From Streptomyces sp. WMMB 322 (GTDB taxonomy: Bacteria > Actinomycetota > Actinomycetes > Streptomycetales > Streptomycetaceae), in contig NZ_FMHI01000001.1 of the NCBI RefSeq assembly GCF_900090145.1, positions 744,001 to 808,000 of the forward strand: a DNA stretch of 64,000 bases, read 5' to 3'. Made by a program: the position numbers and the translations under genes. Each line of letters starts with the position of its first letter. The first letter of the stretch is position 1. Below the pieces are notes generated by a model, which did not search any database, was not told where the DNA came from, and saw only the letters and a program-made list of their open reading frames with translations. Positions 1-8,365 of the stretch are shown piece by piece.

Positions 1-276
1 CACGCCGAGGTGGGGTGCGTCGGCCTCCAGCCAGGTACCGGGCGGCAGTTCGCCGAGGGCGGCGGCGAACTGCGCGTACCGTGCGGTGTTGTGCGAAGCG
101 GAGGCCTCGTCCTTCGCTTCGCCGGCCAGCCAGCCGATGTTGCAGTCGATGGACGTTCCGGCGAGCGTGAGGGCCTTCGCCGCCGCCGACTGCCAGTCCG
201 TCCCGGCGAGGAACCGCCCTCCCGCTGCGAGGAGTTCGTCATCGGTCCTGTGAGCGGCGTTCGCTGTGGCAACCAT
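1..276 (-). CDS. Hypothetical protein, N-terminal part only (runs off left edge)
   Basis: The reading frame starts at an ATG at 276 and stays open for 92 codons to the window edge, so only the N-terminus is visible. It begins MVATANAAHRTDDELLAAGG and continues as an acidic, Ala/Leu-rich, probably helical chain containing one Cys. I do not recognise the family. The start lies 11 bases after the stop of the radical SAM gene on the same strand, so the two are almost certainly co-transcribed and this is the fifth gene of the operon. The missing part is needed to say whether it is an enzyme, a carrier or a small binding protein. Confidence 0.7.
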   Translation of the reverse strand, partial: MVATANAAHRTDDELLAAGGRFLAGTDWQSAAAKALTLAGTSIDCNIGWLAGEAKDEASASHNTARYAQFAAALGELPPGTWLEADAPHLGV

Positions 277-287
277 TGCCGGCCCCC

Positions 288-1751
288 TCAGCCGGCGACG
301 GCGAGCGGCAGGGGCTTACGGGGCGTTGCACCGAGGAGGTTGGTGTCGACGGGGGTCATGCGGCGGTCCCCGTCGGTGATTCCGCCGTTCTTCGAGCGGG
401 CCTCGATGAATTCGTCGAGGATCTTCCGGTCCGCCTCCGGCGACATGTAGTACATCATGTTGACGTACCAGGTCCATCCGGTCTCGGTGATCGCGTAGGA
501 ACCGGGCCGCTCTTCGAACATGCCGGCATCGAGCAATTCGCCGAAACGGGCCTGCACTTCGCCGGGCACACGCTCCCAGTCGATGCGGTCCTTCTCGATG
601 TGCCCGTGGTAGGGCAGGCGGAGTACGAGGCCGCGCTCGTACGGGATGTGGGAGGCCTGGGTGGCCTTCACCTTGAGGTCGTCGTGGTCGAGGAGCCTCT
701 TGATGTAGCCGGTGCGGCTCTCGTCATTCATGATCGTCCAGTCCAGGGACTGGGTGGTGGCGCTGGAGCCGAAACCGATCAGGTCGTCGTCCCAGTGGGC
801 CCAGCAGTACTCGTGGTACTTGTTCGAGTAGCGCCGGGTGATGAAGTCGCTCTCCTGCTCGGGTGTTTCGAGCCTGGCGTACCCGTGACCGTTGTAGAGG
901 CGGAATCCGGAGTTGCGGAGGTAATGGTTGGCGAAGACCGTCAGCCCCATCTTGTCCAGGTAGCTCATCGGCTTGAGTTTCTGCTGCGCGTAGCCGGTGT
1001 GCAGAGCGTTCTGGGTGACCAGGTGGTTGATGGGATAGAACTCGCAGGACTCGGTCCCGAGATCGATGGCCTTCTGGATGTCCGCCGCGAAGTCCGCCGT
1101 CGTCTGGCCGTGCATCCCGTAAAGGATGTCGAAGCTGCGGCACTCGAAGTACTCGCCCAGGAGGTCGACCACGCGGTAGGTGTCCTCGAGCGTCGCCGTG
1201 ATGTTGAACAGCTCCCGGTAACGGGGGTCGAAGGTCTGCAGGCCGAGCCGGGCCTTGTTCACGCCGATGTCGCGGAACGCCTCGCACTTCTCCCGCGTGA
1301 CGCTCTTGACCTCCATCTCGATCGTGAACTCTTCCAGCCGGGAGAGGTCGAAGCACTCGTGGATCACCGCACCGATGCGGCGGATCTGGTCGGCGGTGAG
1401 CATGGTCGGCGTGCCGCCGCCGAACCAGATCACCCGGGGCGGCACGGACGTGACGGACGGCCACGAAGCCTTGAGGCGGACCTCCTTGATCAGCGCCTGG
1501 ACGTACTTCTCGATGGCGTCGCTGCCCTCGACGCCGATGCCGCGGTTGAGCATGCAGAACGTGCAGATGGTCTCGCAGAAGGGGATGTGGAAGTAGAGCG
1601 CGCGGCTGCGTATCGGGCCGGTCTCCAGCTTCTCGTAGGACTCACGCAAGGTCAGCGTGTCCGTCTCCTGTCCCTTCAGCGGATAGAGCCAGTTGTAGAC
1701 GGGGAGCTGGCTGTCGAACTTCATCAGTCCGCTGTTCTTGTTGAGCTTCAC
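288..1751 (-). CDS. HemN-like radical SAM enzyme of a putative biosynthetic operon
   Basis: 487 aa, starting at GTG 1751 behind a GGAGGG site. The cluster-binding motif is FHIPFCETICTFC (Cys 59, 63, 66; CX3CX2C), which is the HemN/HemW style with the preceding HIPFC. The SAM-binding GGGTP follows at about 111-115. The C-terminal third (ERGLVLRLPYHG, then a TETGW segment) looks like a HemN_C domain. This family includes coproporphyrinogen dehydrogenase, HemW and HemN-like C-methyltransferases or cyclopropanases. No haem gene is nearby, and the partners are a SAM decarboxylase, an ATP-grasp ligase and an exporter. I therefore infer a role in natural-product tailoring, with unknown substrate. 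The gene lies 36 bases after the decarboxylase gene. Confidence 0.88.
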   Translation of the reverse strand: MKLNKNSGLMKFDSQLPVYNWLYPLKGQETDTLTLRESYEKLETGPIRSRALYFHIPFCETICTFCMLNRGIGVEGSDAIEKYVQALIKEVRLKASWPSVTSVPPRVIWFGGGTPTMLTADQIRRIGAVIHECFDLSRLEEFTIEMEVKSVTREKCEAFRDIGVNKARLGLQTFDPRYRELFNITATLEDTYRVVDLLGEYFECRSFDILYGMHGQTTADFAADIQKAIDLGTESCEFYPINHLVTQNALHTGYAQQKLKPMSYLDKMGLTVFANHYLRNSGFRLYNGHGYARLETPEQESDFITRRYSNKYHEYCWAHWDDDLIGFGSSATTQSLDWTIMNDESRTGYIKRLLDHDDLKVKATQASHIPYERGLVLRLPYHGHIEKDRIDWERVPGEVQARFGELLDAGMFEERPGSYAITETGWTWYVNMMYYMSPEADRKILDEFIEARSKNGGITDGDRRMTPVDTNLLGATPRKPLPLAVAG

Positions 1752-1787
1752 GGTGTTTCCCTCCGTTGACTGTTTCCTGGCGGCAGC

Positions 1788-2174
1788 TCAGCCGACGAGC
1801 TGTGTTGCGTCGACCTCGCACTCCACTCCCCGGTCCAGCACCTTGACGCGGTGCTCGCACTCACCGAGCGCCGCGACGAGTTCGCTGATGATGAGCTCCG
1901 GCCGGCACCTCGATCCGCATGTGAACGCGTCGAAGAAAAGCGACAGTTCGTCGGGGTAGGTGTGCACGGAGACGTGGGATTCGGACAGCAGGTACAGCGC
2001 GGTGAACCCGCTCGGGGTGAAGTTCTTGACCTGCGTGCCGCAGATGGTCGCCCCCGCCCGCCGTATGCCTGCCTCCAGACTTCGCATGATGAGTGCGTCG
2101 TCGTTTATGACCGACGGTGAGATGCCGTACAGATCCGCTACGACATGTCTGCCAGAGAACTCGAATTCAGGCAT
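1788..2174 (-). CDS. speD: S-adenosylmethionine decarboxylase proenzyme (class 1B, SpeD/SpeH type)
   Basis: 128 aa, the usual length of the short bacterial form (about 125 aa). It would make decarboxylated SAM, the aminopropyl donor for polyamines. The autocleavage/pyruvoyl site is present as LSESHVSVHTYPD; the Ser after Glu should become the pyruvoyl group. The FDAFTCG segment supplies the expected catalytic Cys, so the enzyme looks active. The ATG at 2174 has a GGAGGG site and overlaps the upstream ATP-grasp gene by 8 bases, indicating translational coupling. No spermidine synthase is visible. The product may feed the neighbouring ligase or radical SAM enzyme rather than general polyamine synthesis; that is inference. 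Confidence 0.9.
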   Translation of the reverse strand: MPEFEFSGRHVVADLYGISPSVINDDALIMRSLEAGIRRAGATICGTQVKNFTPSGFTALYLLSESHVSVHTYPDELSLFFDAFTCGSRCRPELIISELVAALGECEHRVKVLDRGVECEVDATQLVG

Positions 2175-3384
2175 GCAATTCGCCCTCCCATTCGCTGCAT
2201 TCTTCCGCTATGACGATGCACTCGTGGAGTTTCGATTCGACGTCTTTCTCGTCCTCGCCTTCGACCACGAATGCAAGATATGAATCGGTGCTGCCGTGCG
2301 CCCCGTCGAAGACGCGGGGCACCGGGGTCTTGACGATGAAGTCCTTGATGAACGCCGCGTCCGGGGGCTCGCTGATGCTCAGCAGCCGGCCGTTGCGGGG
2401 CGGGATCAGGAGCCAGCCGTAGCGCCGGGCCTTGTCGTTCAGCGGCGTGGCCGGGCCCGTCTCGAGACCGAGCTGGTGCCGTATCCACAGTCGCGCGGGA
2501 TTGACGCCCGTCGCATAGGTCAGGGTCTCCATGATGTGCGCCCCGCCGAGCCGGCACGCGATCTCGCAGAACTCCAGGTCCCCCGAGCCGGGCCTGCGGA
2601 AAACCTCCAGGTGGAAGGGGCTGAAGTCGATGCGCGGCAACGCCTCCACGACCCGCTCCGCGAACTCCGCCAGCCGCGCGTGCTCTTCACCGTCACGGTC
2701 GAGTTGCACGCTGCCGAGCGGCAGCGTCTCGTGGAAGGAGAGGCAGTTGCCCACGTACCGGGAGACCGAGACGTAGAGCACCTTCCCGTCCTGCGTGAAT
2801 CCGTCGACGTGGAGGACGTCTCCCTCGGTGAAGGATTCGAGCATGACGTCTTCCGGATCCCACTGCGCTGCGAGCTCCTCGAACTCACGCGGGTCGTGTA
2901 CGAGCCGGACCCCGTGCGAGGCGTAGCCCAGCCGCGGCTTGACCACGACGGGCCACCCGGCGCGTCCGGCGAACCGCCGGGCGTCCGCGGCGGTGGCGGG
3001 CACGACGAAGTCCGGCGCGGGGATCCCGTGTGCGCGCACGGCCTGTTTCATGACGTACTTGTCCCGCCACGGCAGGGCCTCTTCGTACCGAAGGCCCGGG
3101 ATGTCGTAGCGGTCCCTCACCCGCGCGCAGCGCAGGATGTCGTCCTCCGTGACGTGCACGAGCACCTCGACGTCTCCCTGGGCGCACATGTCGTCGAGGA
3201 GACGGTCCACGTGGGAGCCGCCGGAGTAGTCGCTCACGGCCCTCAGATGGGGAAGCCGGCCGCGGTAGCCGGGTTCGGCCTCCTCGCAGGTGATGAGCGT
3301 GAGTTCGTCCTTGACGTCCTGAAGCCAGTCCCCGAGGGGCGTGACCGTGGAGGGTATTCGGTGGGGCATGAGGAACTTGGTCAT
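2167..3384 (-). CDS. ATP-grasp carboxylate-amine ligase
   Basis: 405 aa. ATP-grasp enzymes form an acyl phosphate on a carboxylate and couple it to an amine or thiol. There is an N-terminal pre-ATP-grasp region, then the ATP-binding lysine segment PVVVKPRLGYASHG near residue 150, and the Mg-binding segment EFCEIACRLGGAH near 295. The overall plan resembles BacD-like or L-amino-acid ligases and carbamoyl phosphate synthetase-type folds. I chose ATG 3384 (MTKFLMPH), 5 bases after the MFS stop; the much longer open frame upstream overlaps the MFS gene and is not coding. The gene overlaps the decarboxylase start by 8 bases. A plausible job is amide bond formation with an amine that may derive from decarboxylated SAM. 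Confidence 0.88.
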   Translation of the reverse strand: MTKFLMPHRIPSTVTPLGDWLQDVKDELTLITCEEAEPGYRGRLPHLRAVSDYSGGSHVDRLLDDMCAQGDVEVLVHVTEDDILRCARVRDRYDIPGLRYEEALPWRDKYVMKQAVRAHGIPAPDFVVPATAADARRFAGRAGWPVVVKPRLGYASHGVRLVHDPREFEELAAQWDPEDVMLESFTEGDVLHVDGFTQDGKVLYVSVSRYVGNCLSFHETLPLGSVQLDRDGEEHARLAEFAERVVEALPRIDFSPFHLEVFRRPGSGDLEFCEIACRLGGAHIMETLTYATGVNPARLWIRHQLGLETGPATPLNDKARRYGWLLIPPRNGRLLSISEPPDAAFIKDFIVKTPVPRVFDGAHGSTDSYLAFVVEGEDEKDVESKLHECIVIAEECSEWEGELHA

Positions 3385-3389
3385 GAGAC

Positions 3390-4673
3390 TCAACTCTCTG
3401 CCGTCCTTGCGGCCTCTCGTTCCGCGTCGTCGCCGCCGGTCCCGGCGGCGTGCACGTCCTTGCCGGCCTTCTCGACCGCGTCGTGACCGATGTAGAGGCG
3501 CCGGTCGCGGAGGAGGAGCCAGGTTCCGAAGATCGTCACGGCCATCAGGCCGAAGTAGAGCGACGAGGAGACGGCCAGCAACGCACCGCCCACTGCCGGG
3601 CCGATGAAGAAGCCCAGGTAGCGCGTCTCGGCGAGGCCGAAGTACGCACCCTTGCGCGAGTCCGGTGTGATGGTGTGGATGACCGTGTCCGGCATGGGGA
3701 AGAGCACCGCCTCGCCGACGGTCCAGAAGACGACCCCGAGATAGAGCAGGAGAACGTTCGTCTCGAGGCCGCGGAAGAGAATTGCGGCCACGGCGAAGGC
3801 CGCACAGCCGAGCAGCGCCAGGTGCTGCTGCGACAGGCGCCGAGAGAGCCGCTCGGCCGGCCACTGCATCGCGATCCCCAGCGCGGCGTTGACAGCCAGC
3901 AGGACGGAGAAGTAGCCGACGGCCGAACTTCCCCTGACCTCCTTGATGTACAGCGGCAGTATCGACTCGAACTGGGAGAACACGAGAAACAGAACGAATC
4001 CCGCCGCGACCACCTTCAGCAGCAGGGAGTCCCGCAGCGCTGTGCGCCAGCCGTCCTGCTTCTCCTCCTGCCCCGCCGGGACCTCCAGTTCGCGCAGAGT
4101 CCCGGCGTTGAGCAGGACGAGGACCGAGTACACGCAGAAGATCACGGCAGGCGCCACGAAGATCATCCAGGCTGCGATGCCGTAGAGGACCGCACCGCCC
4201 AGCGGCCCGACCGTGGCACCGAGGCACAGCGTCACGTAGCGGATCCGGAAGACCATCTGCCCCGAACCCGTCGCCCCGAGTGAGAGCAGCTTCTTCATCG
4301 CGGGCTCGGTCAGCAGCCGTCCGACGCCCAGCAGACAGACGAGGAGGACGATGAGCCCGAGGTCACGTGTCACGGCCAGGGCCGTGTAGCTCGCGACGTT
4401 GAGCAGCAGGCCGCCCTGAATGAGCCGCACGCCGCCGAACTTGTCCGCGAGCACCCCGCCGACGGTGCCGCCGAAGGCGGAAATGAGCGCGACGCTTCCC
4501 ACGATGAGACCGATCTCGGCCTCGGAGAGGCGGGAGATGTCGGAGAGATAGAGCGTCATGAACGGCAGGGTCGCGAAGAAGGCCAGTCCGTTCAGCAGAC
4601 TTCCCAGCACGAGCAGTCGCAGGGCGGGGTCCTTGTGCCATGGCGGAGATGGCGTGCCGGGAACCTGTGACAT
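3390..4673 (-). CDS. MFS transporter, probable exporter of the operon product
   Basis: 427 aa with about 12 hydrophobic segments, typical of the drug/metabolite exporter type of the major facilitator superfamily. An MFS-like loop motif is visible after TM2 (VLADKFGGVR). The start is ATG 4673 (MSQVPG), which has a GGAAGGGA site 8 bases upstream; an upstream in-frame start at 4703 lacks one. The gene is first in the operon, ahead of the ATP-grasp gene. Its position suggests self-resistance or export of the product made by the three downstream enzymes. The substrate cannot be read from sequence. Confidence 0.88.
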   Translation of the reverse strand: MSQVPGTPSPPWHKDPALRLLVLGSLLNGLAFFATLPFMTLYLSDISRLSEAEIGLIVGSVALISAFGGTVGGVLADKFGGVRLIQGGLLLNVASYTALAVTRDLGLIVLLVCLLGVGRLLTEPAMKKLLSLGATGSGQMVFRIRYVTLCLGATVGPLGGAVLYGIAAWMIFVAPAVIFCVYSVLVLLNAGTLRELEVPAGQEEKQDGWRTALRDSLLLKVVAAGFVLFLVFSQFESILPLYIKEVRGSSAVGYFSVLLAVNAALGIAMQWPAERLSRRLSQQHLALLGCAAFAVAAILFRGLETNVLLLYLGVVFWTVGEAVLFPMPDTVIHTITPDSRKGAYFGLAETRYLGFFIGPAVGGALLAVSSSLYFGLMAVTIFGTWLLLRDRRLYIGHDAVEKAGKDVHAAGTGGDDAEREAARTAES

Positions 4674-4868
4674 TACGATCCCTTCCGTTCTCGGAAACCT
4701 CAAGTGAGCCGCTGTGCCCGGGAATTATTTATGGAGCACGGCTTTCAAGCCGGTAAAGATACAGGGTTCGGCGTGCCCCGCGGATGTCTTTGCGTGCTCC
4801 GTCTCGTGAGACATTGCGGCTCGTGGAAGAATCCGGCCACGTGTGTGTGGCGGCGGTCGGTGAACGAA
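4674..4868 (-). promoter_or_regulatory. Promoter/operator region of the radical SAM operon
   Basis: This 195-base stretch is more AT-rich than its surroundings. On the minus strand TTGAAA (4748-4743) followed by an AT-rich block (CCATAAATAATTCC, 4734-4721) could be a promoter. The -35-like hexamer sits in the middle of a perfect dyad CGGCTTTCAAGCCG (4739-4752), a good operator candidate. No start site is proven. Confidence 0.4.
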
Positions 4869-5177
4869 TCAGGAATTCCTGTCCGCCACCTTTTCGGCGG
4901 CCGGTGCCGGACGTACGTCCTCCACGCTGACGCTTCCCTCCCGGGACCAGCCGCACAGTGAGGGAGAGGCCAGTGCCTCGTCCACCGCGTGTGCCACGTG
5001 GGCCTCGGCGTCACGGCCCGGCGTCAGGGCGAGGGTCGCCGTGGTGTCCGTGCAGCGCAGGAGGCCGGCGGTCCACCGCGCGGGCAGAAGCGCTATCAGG
5101 CGCACTGCGGCGGTCTCGGGCGCGGCCCCCGCGGGAGCTTGGCCGGTGGCCTTGATCTGCACCTGGTGTGTGTGCAT
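4869..5177 (-). CDS. Small hypothetical protein, 102 aa
   Basis: The frame from ATG 5177 (MHTHQVQIKA) has a GAGGGA site 7 bases upstream and codon use similar to the neighbours. An in-frame GTG at 5192 has no ribosome site. No family was recognised. The protein has no signal peptide or membrane span. It mixes hydrophobic stretches (LIALLPARWTAGLL) with an acidic C-terminal third. It lies on the same strand upstream of the exporter operon, separated by 195 bases with its own promoter signals, so membership is uncertain. Confidence 0.55.
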   Translation of the reverse strand: MHTHQVQIKATGQAPAGAAPETAAVRLIALLPARWTAGLLRCTDTTATLALTPGRDAEAHVAHAVDEALASPSLCGWSREGSVSVEDVRPAPAAEKVADRNS

Positions 5178-5324
5178 GGAGGCTTCCCTCACGGTCGGCG
5201 GTGGACGGTCACGTGCCCGCGAGGGCGGACCTCCGGGTGAAAGACCCGACCGGTTCGCGCCTGCGGAATCGACGGCCGGTCCGGGCGGGCCTCGGGCCGG
5301 CGAAGGCTGCGGGTCCGCGGTGCC

Positions 5325-5603
5325 TCAGCCCCAGTCGTGCACATCGTTGCCGCCGGAATTCCGGGCCGCTGCCATTCCGTACTCCGATGCGGTTCCCGAA
5401 TTCACGAGCGCGGGGCTGTACTTCGCGGAAGGGGACGCTCCGATCGTTCGGTGGGCGATCACGCTCCCGTTGTGCGGGGCCGCGAATGCAGCGCCGACGC
5501 CGACGGCCGTGAGGGAAACCGCTCCGAAGAGCGAACAGACCAGAGAATGACGCGGAACGGCCGGACGGTTGGAGCTGATTCTGGAGCGAACGGTGTGACG
5601 CAT
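5325..5603 (-). CDS. Small secreted peptide precursor, unknown function
   Basis: 92 aa from ATG 5603, with a strong GGGGGG-type ribosome site 7 bases upstream. Residues 1-41 form a clear signal peptide: a basic start, a hydrophobic core SLFGAVSLTAVGVGAAF and an AFA/APH cleavage site. The mature part is about 50 residues, rich in Ser, Ala, Gly and Asn, with no Cys, and ends GGNDVHDWG. No family was recognised. It could be a small exported structural or signalling peptide. A role as a substrate of the nearby ATP-grasp and radical SAM enzymes cannot be excluded but has no direct support. Confidence 0.6.
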   Translation of the reverse strand: MRHTVRSRISSNRPAVPRHSLVCSLFGAVSLTAVGVGAAFAAPHNGSVIAHRTIGASPSAKYSPALVNSGTASEYGMAAARNSGGNDVHDWG

Positions 5604-5935
5604 GTTGTTTCCCCCCTGGACGGCTGAAGAATCCTTGCGACCTCGTCGCGAGGACAACTCTGCCGCCGAAGAAGCCGTCAATCGACGGGGGAATCGCGCA
5701 TCTTCCTGCATTCTGCTCAGCCACTTGCTGCACGTGCCGGCCGCAGGCACCCGCGCCGCCGCAGGAAACCGATCTTCAACTGGGCAGGAGAATCCGGGGA
5801 AAGCGACGGTTCTCAAAGATCCACGCAGGCGCCGAGGCCGGCGATTCGGCCGCGGCGGCGGACGCGCATGCGCATGCCTTGCCCTGCCGGCCGCTCCCGC
5901 ACCTTCCTCGTCGGGCCCTGTCGCCCTCCAACCCC
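5604..5935. other. Intergenic region, no gene seen
   Basis: 332 bases between the secreted-peptide start and the stop of the PP2C/HATPase gene. It should hold the peptide gene promoter. I see no convincing ORF, RNA or strong hairpin. Confidence 0.4.
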
Positions 5936-8365
5936 TCAGGGCAGTGCCTGCTCCGTCCAGATGGTCTTGCCCGACGTCGTGTACCGGGTGCCCCAGCGCT
6001 GCACCATCTGCGCCACGATGAACAGTCCGCGCCCGCCCTCGTCGTCGGTCGCGCTGTGCCGCAGGTTGGGCGAGGTGTGTCCCTTGTCGGAGACCTCGCA
6101 GTGCAGGCTGCGGTCCCGGATGAGGCGCAGGTACACCGGGCCGATCGCGTGCCGGATGGCGTTGGTGACGAGTTCGCTGACGACGAGCTCAGTGGTGAAC
6201 GCCAGCTCGTCCAGGCCCCATTGGTCCAGCTGTTCCATGACCACGGCCCGTGCGTGGGAGACCGCACTGGGCTCGGCTTCCAGCTCCCAGCCGATGACCT
6301 GGTCCGCGCCCAGTTCGTGCGTACGGGCCAGCAGGAGCGCGGCGTCGTCGGTGGCCGGACCGTCGGGCTGGAGCTCGTTCAGGGTCCGGTCGCACAGCTC
6401 CTCGAGTGTGGCCCGGCGGTCGCTCAGGACGCCCTTGAGCTTCGCGACGCCGGTGTCGATGTCGCGGTCGCGGTCCTGGACGAGGCCCCCGGTGAAGAGC
6501 GCGAGGAGGCTGCCCTCCGGCAGTTCGGTCTCCATCGACTCGAACGGCAGCCCGCCGACGCCCAGCGGAGGACCGGGCGGAATGTCGAGCAGCGTGAAGT
6601 TGCCCTCCGGATCGACGCTGGCGGCGGGAGGATGGCCCGCCCGGGCGGCGGTGCACACGCGGGAGACCGGGTCGTACACGACGTAGAGGCATGCGACGCC
6701 GAGTCCTTCGTCGGTGCCGGGGACGCCGTCCGGTTCCTGGTCCTCGGCGCCCTGGAGCACGAGGTCGTCCAGCCGGGAGAGCAGCTCGTCGGGCGAGAGA
6801 TCCAGCCGCGCCAGAGCCCGGAGCGTGGTGCGCAGACGCCCCATGGTGGCGGCGGCGTTCACGCCGTGGCCGACCACGTCGCCCACGACCATGCCCACCC
6901 GCGTCCCGGACAGAGCGATCACGTCGAACCAGTCGCCGCCGACGCCCAGCCCCACGTCGGACGGCAGATAGCGGTGCGCCACGTCGACGGCCGACAGCTC
7001 GGGCAGCCTCCTGGGCAGGAGGTTGCGCTGAAGTGTCAGCGCGGAGGCGCGCTCACGCGTGTAGCGGCGGGCGTTGTCGATGGACAGTGCGGTGCGGGTC
7101 GCCAGCTCGTTGGCGAGGGCGAGCTCGTCGTTGTCGAAGTGCGCCGGGTTCCCGCTGCGCATGAAGGTGACCAGGCCCATCGTGGTGCCCCTGGCGCGCA
7201 GCGGAACGGCGAGAGTGGAGTGGACGCCGCTCTCTCCCTCGGGCGTTTCCGCCTCGCGTTCGCTGTGGACGGTGACGGCCTTCCGGGACGCGAGCGAGGC
7301 CTGCTGCGGCGAACCGGGCTCGTAGTCGACGGGGAACGGCCCCGTGGAGGGCGCGTCCTCGCTCACGGCGCCCGCGTAGGGACTGCCCACGCGCTCCACC
7401 ACTCTGATCATGGACGGTGCATCTCCGTGCGGGCGGGGCTCCTCGCCCTCCAGCACCCCCTCCGCCAGGTCGACGGTGACGTTGTCGGCGAAGGCGGGGA
7501 TGACCACCTCGGCGATCTCCCGGGCGGTGGTGATCATGTCGAGGGTGGTGCCGATGCGCACCCCGGCGCGCACCGTCAGCGCGAGCCGCTGCTGGGCGCG
7601 GTAGCGCTCGGTGATGTCGAGCGCGTCCTCGCAGACGCCGAGCACGTGCCCGTCGGGGTCCTTGAGCTGGTAATACGCGCACGACCAGACGTGGTCGTGC
7701 TCCGGGTCGACGGGCGGCCGGGCCTCGTAGAGCAGACCGAAGACCGGCTTGCCGGTGTCGATCACGTTCTGCATGACCTCTTCCAGCGAGGTCGGATAAC
7801 CCTCGGAGATCACCTCGCCACCGTCGTACAGCTCGTCCACGCGCTTGCCTGCGAACTCGCTGAACCTGCGGTCTATCTCGCTCTGGTACTTCGCGTTTAT
7901 CCACGTCAGGCGCAGATCGGTGTCGTAGATGCCCAGGCCGATGGGTGACTGCGTGGCGAGCCCGCGGAGCATGGCCTGGTGCGCCTCCCAGCCCCGCAGC
8001 GGTTCCAGGGGCGCCGCGACCATGATCTGCGGGGAGTCGTCCTTCCCGGCGAGAGAGCAGACCGTCGTCGCCACGTCGATGCTGTGGCCGTCACGGTGAC
8101 GGGCGATGCAGGCCTCACTGCGGCATGCGGGCCCGGCGGACCGGTCGAGGAGCTCGATGAACGGACGTTCCCGGGATGTTCTCCCCACGATCAGCGTCTC
8201 GAGCGGCCGGCCAAGGATCTCGAGCGGTTCATATCCGAAGAGGGCCTTTGCGGCCTCGCTCCACCCGGTGATCACGTTCTCGTGGTCGAGCAGTACGGTT
8301 GCGCCGCTCGACACGTCGAGTGGCCCACGGAAGTCGGTGGTCTCCGCCTCGCTCCACGCATTCAT
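5936..8365 (-). CDS. PAS-PAS-GAF-PP2C-HATPase fusion signalling protein
   Basis: 809 aa from ATG 8365. Domains in order: two PAS domains (about 20-120 and 145-250), a GAF domain (about 270-430), a SpoIIE/RsbU-type PP2C phosphatase (about 445-680; VGGDWFD, VVGDVVGHG and FTGGLVQDRDRD carry the metal-binding Asp/Gly residues) and a C-terminal HATPase (about 700-805; ELVTNAIRHA N-box and GGRGLFIV G-box). Such proteins both phosphorylate (RsbW-like) and dephosphorylate (RsbU-like) STAS anti-sigma antagonists in response to a sensed signal. It is cytosolic, with no membrane span. No STAS or sigma gene is adjacent; the nearest set is 28 kb away. The frame is open further upstream, but ATG 8365 fits the PAS boundary. 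Confidence 0.9.
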   Translation of the reverse strand: MNAWSEAETTDFRGPLDVSSGATVLLDHENVITGWSEAAKALFGYEPLEILGRPLETLIVGRTSRERPFIELLDRSAGPACRSEACIARHRDGHSIDVATTVCSLAGKDDSPQIMVAAPLEPLRGWEAHQAMLRGLATQSPIGLGIYDTDLRLTWINAKYQSEIDRRFSEFAGKRVDELYDGGEVISEGYPTSLEEVMQNVIDTGKPVFGLLYEARPPVDPEHDHVWSCAYYQLKDPDGHVLGVCEDALDITERYRAQQRLALTVRAGVRIGTTLDMITTAREIAEVVIPAFADNVTVDLAEGVLEGEEPRPHGDAPSMIRVVERVGSPYAGAVSEDAPSTGPFPVDYEPGSPQQASLASRKAVTVHSEREAETPEGESGVHSTLAVPLRARGTTMGLVTFMRSGNPAHFDNDELALANELATRTALSIDNARRYTRERASALTLQRNLLPRRLPELSAVDVAHRYLPSDVGLGVGGDWFDVIALSGTRVGMVVGDVVGHGVNAAATMGRLRTTLRALARLDLSPDELLSRLDDLVLQGAEDQEPDGVPGTDEGLGVACLYVVYDPVSRVCTAARAGHPPAASVDPEGNFTLLDIPPGPPLGVGGLPFESMETELPEGSLLALFTGGLVQDRDRDIDTGVAKLKGVLSDRRATLEELCDRTLNELQPDGPATDDAALLLARTHELGADQVIGWELEAEPSAVSHARAVVMEQLDQWGLDELAFTTELVVSELVTNAIRHAIGPVYLRLIRDRSLHCEVSDKGHTSPNLRHSATDDEGGRGLFIVAQMVQRWGTRYTTSGKTIWTEQALP

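Noticed and set aside
288..1751. Assigning the radical SAM gene as hemN or hemW
   Set aside because: The motif fits the family, but the context is a ligase, a SAM decarboxylase and an exporter, with no haem or ribosome-linked genes.
3385..4227. A long N-terminal extension of the ATP-grasp frame
   Set aside because: It overlaps the MFS gene completely. The ATP-grasp domain starts naturally at ATG 3384, and the extension is Arg/Pro-rich noise.
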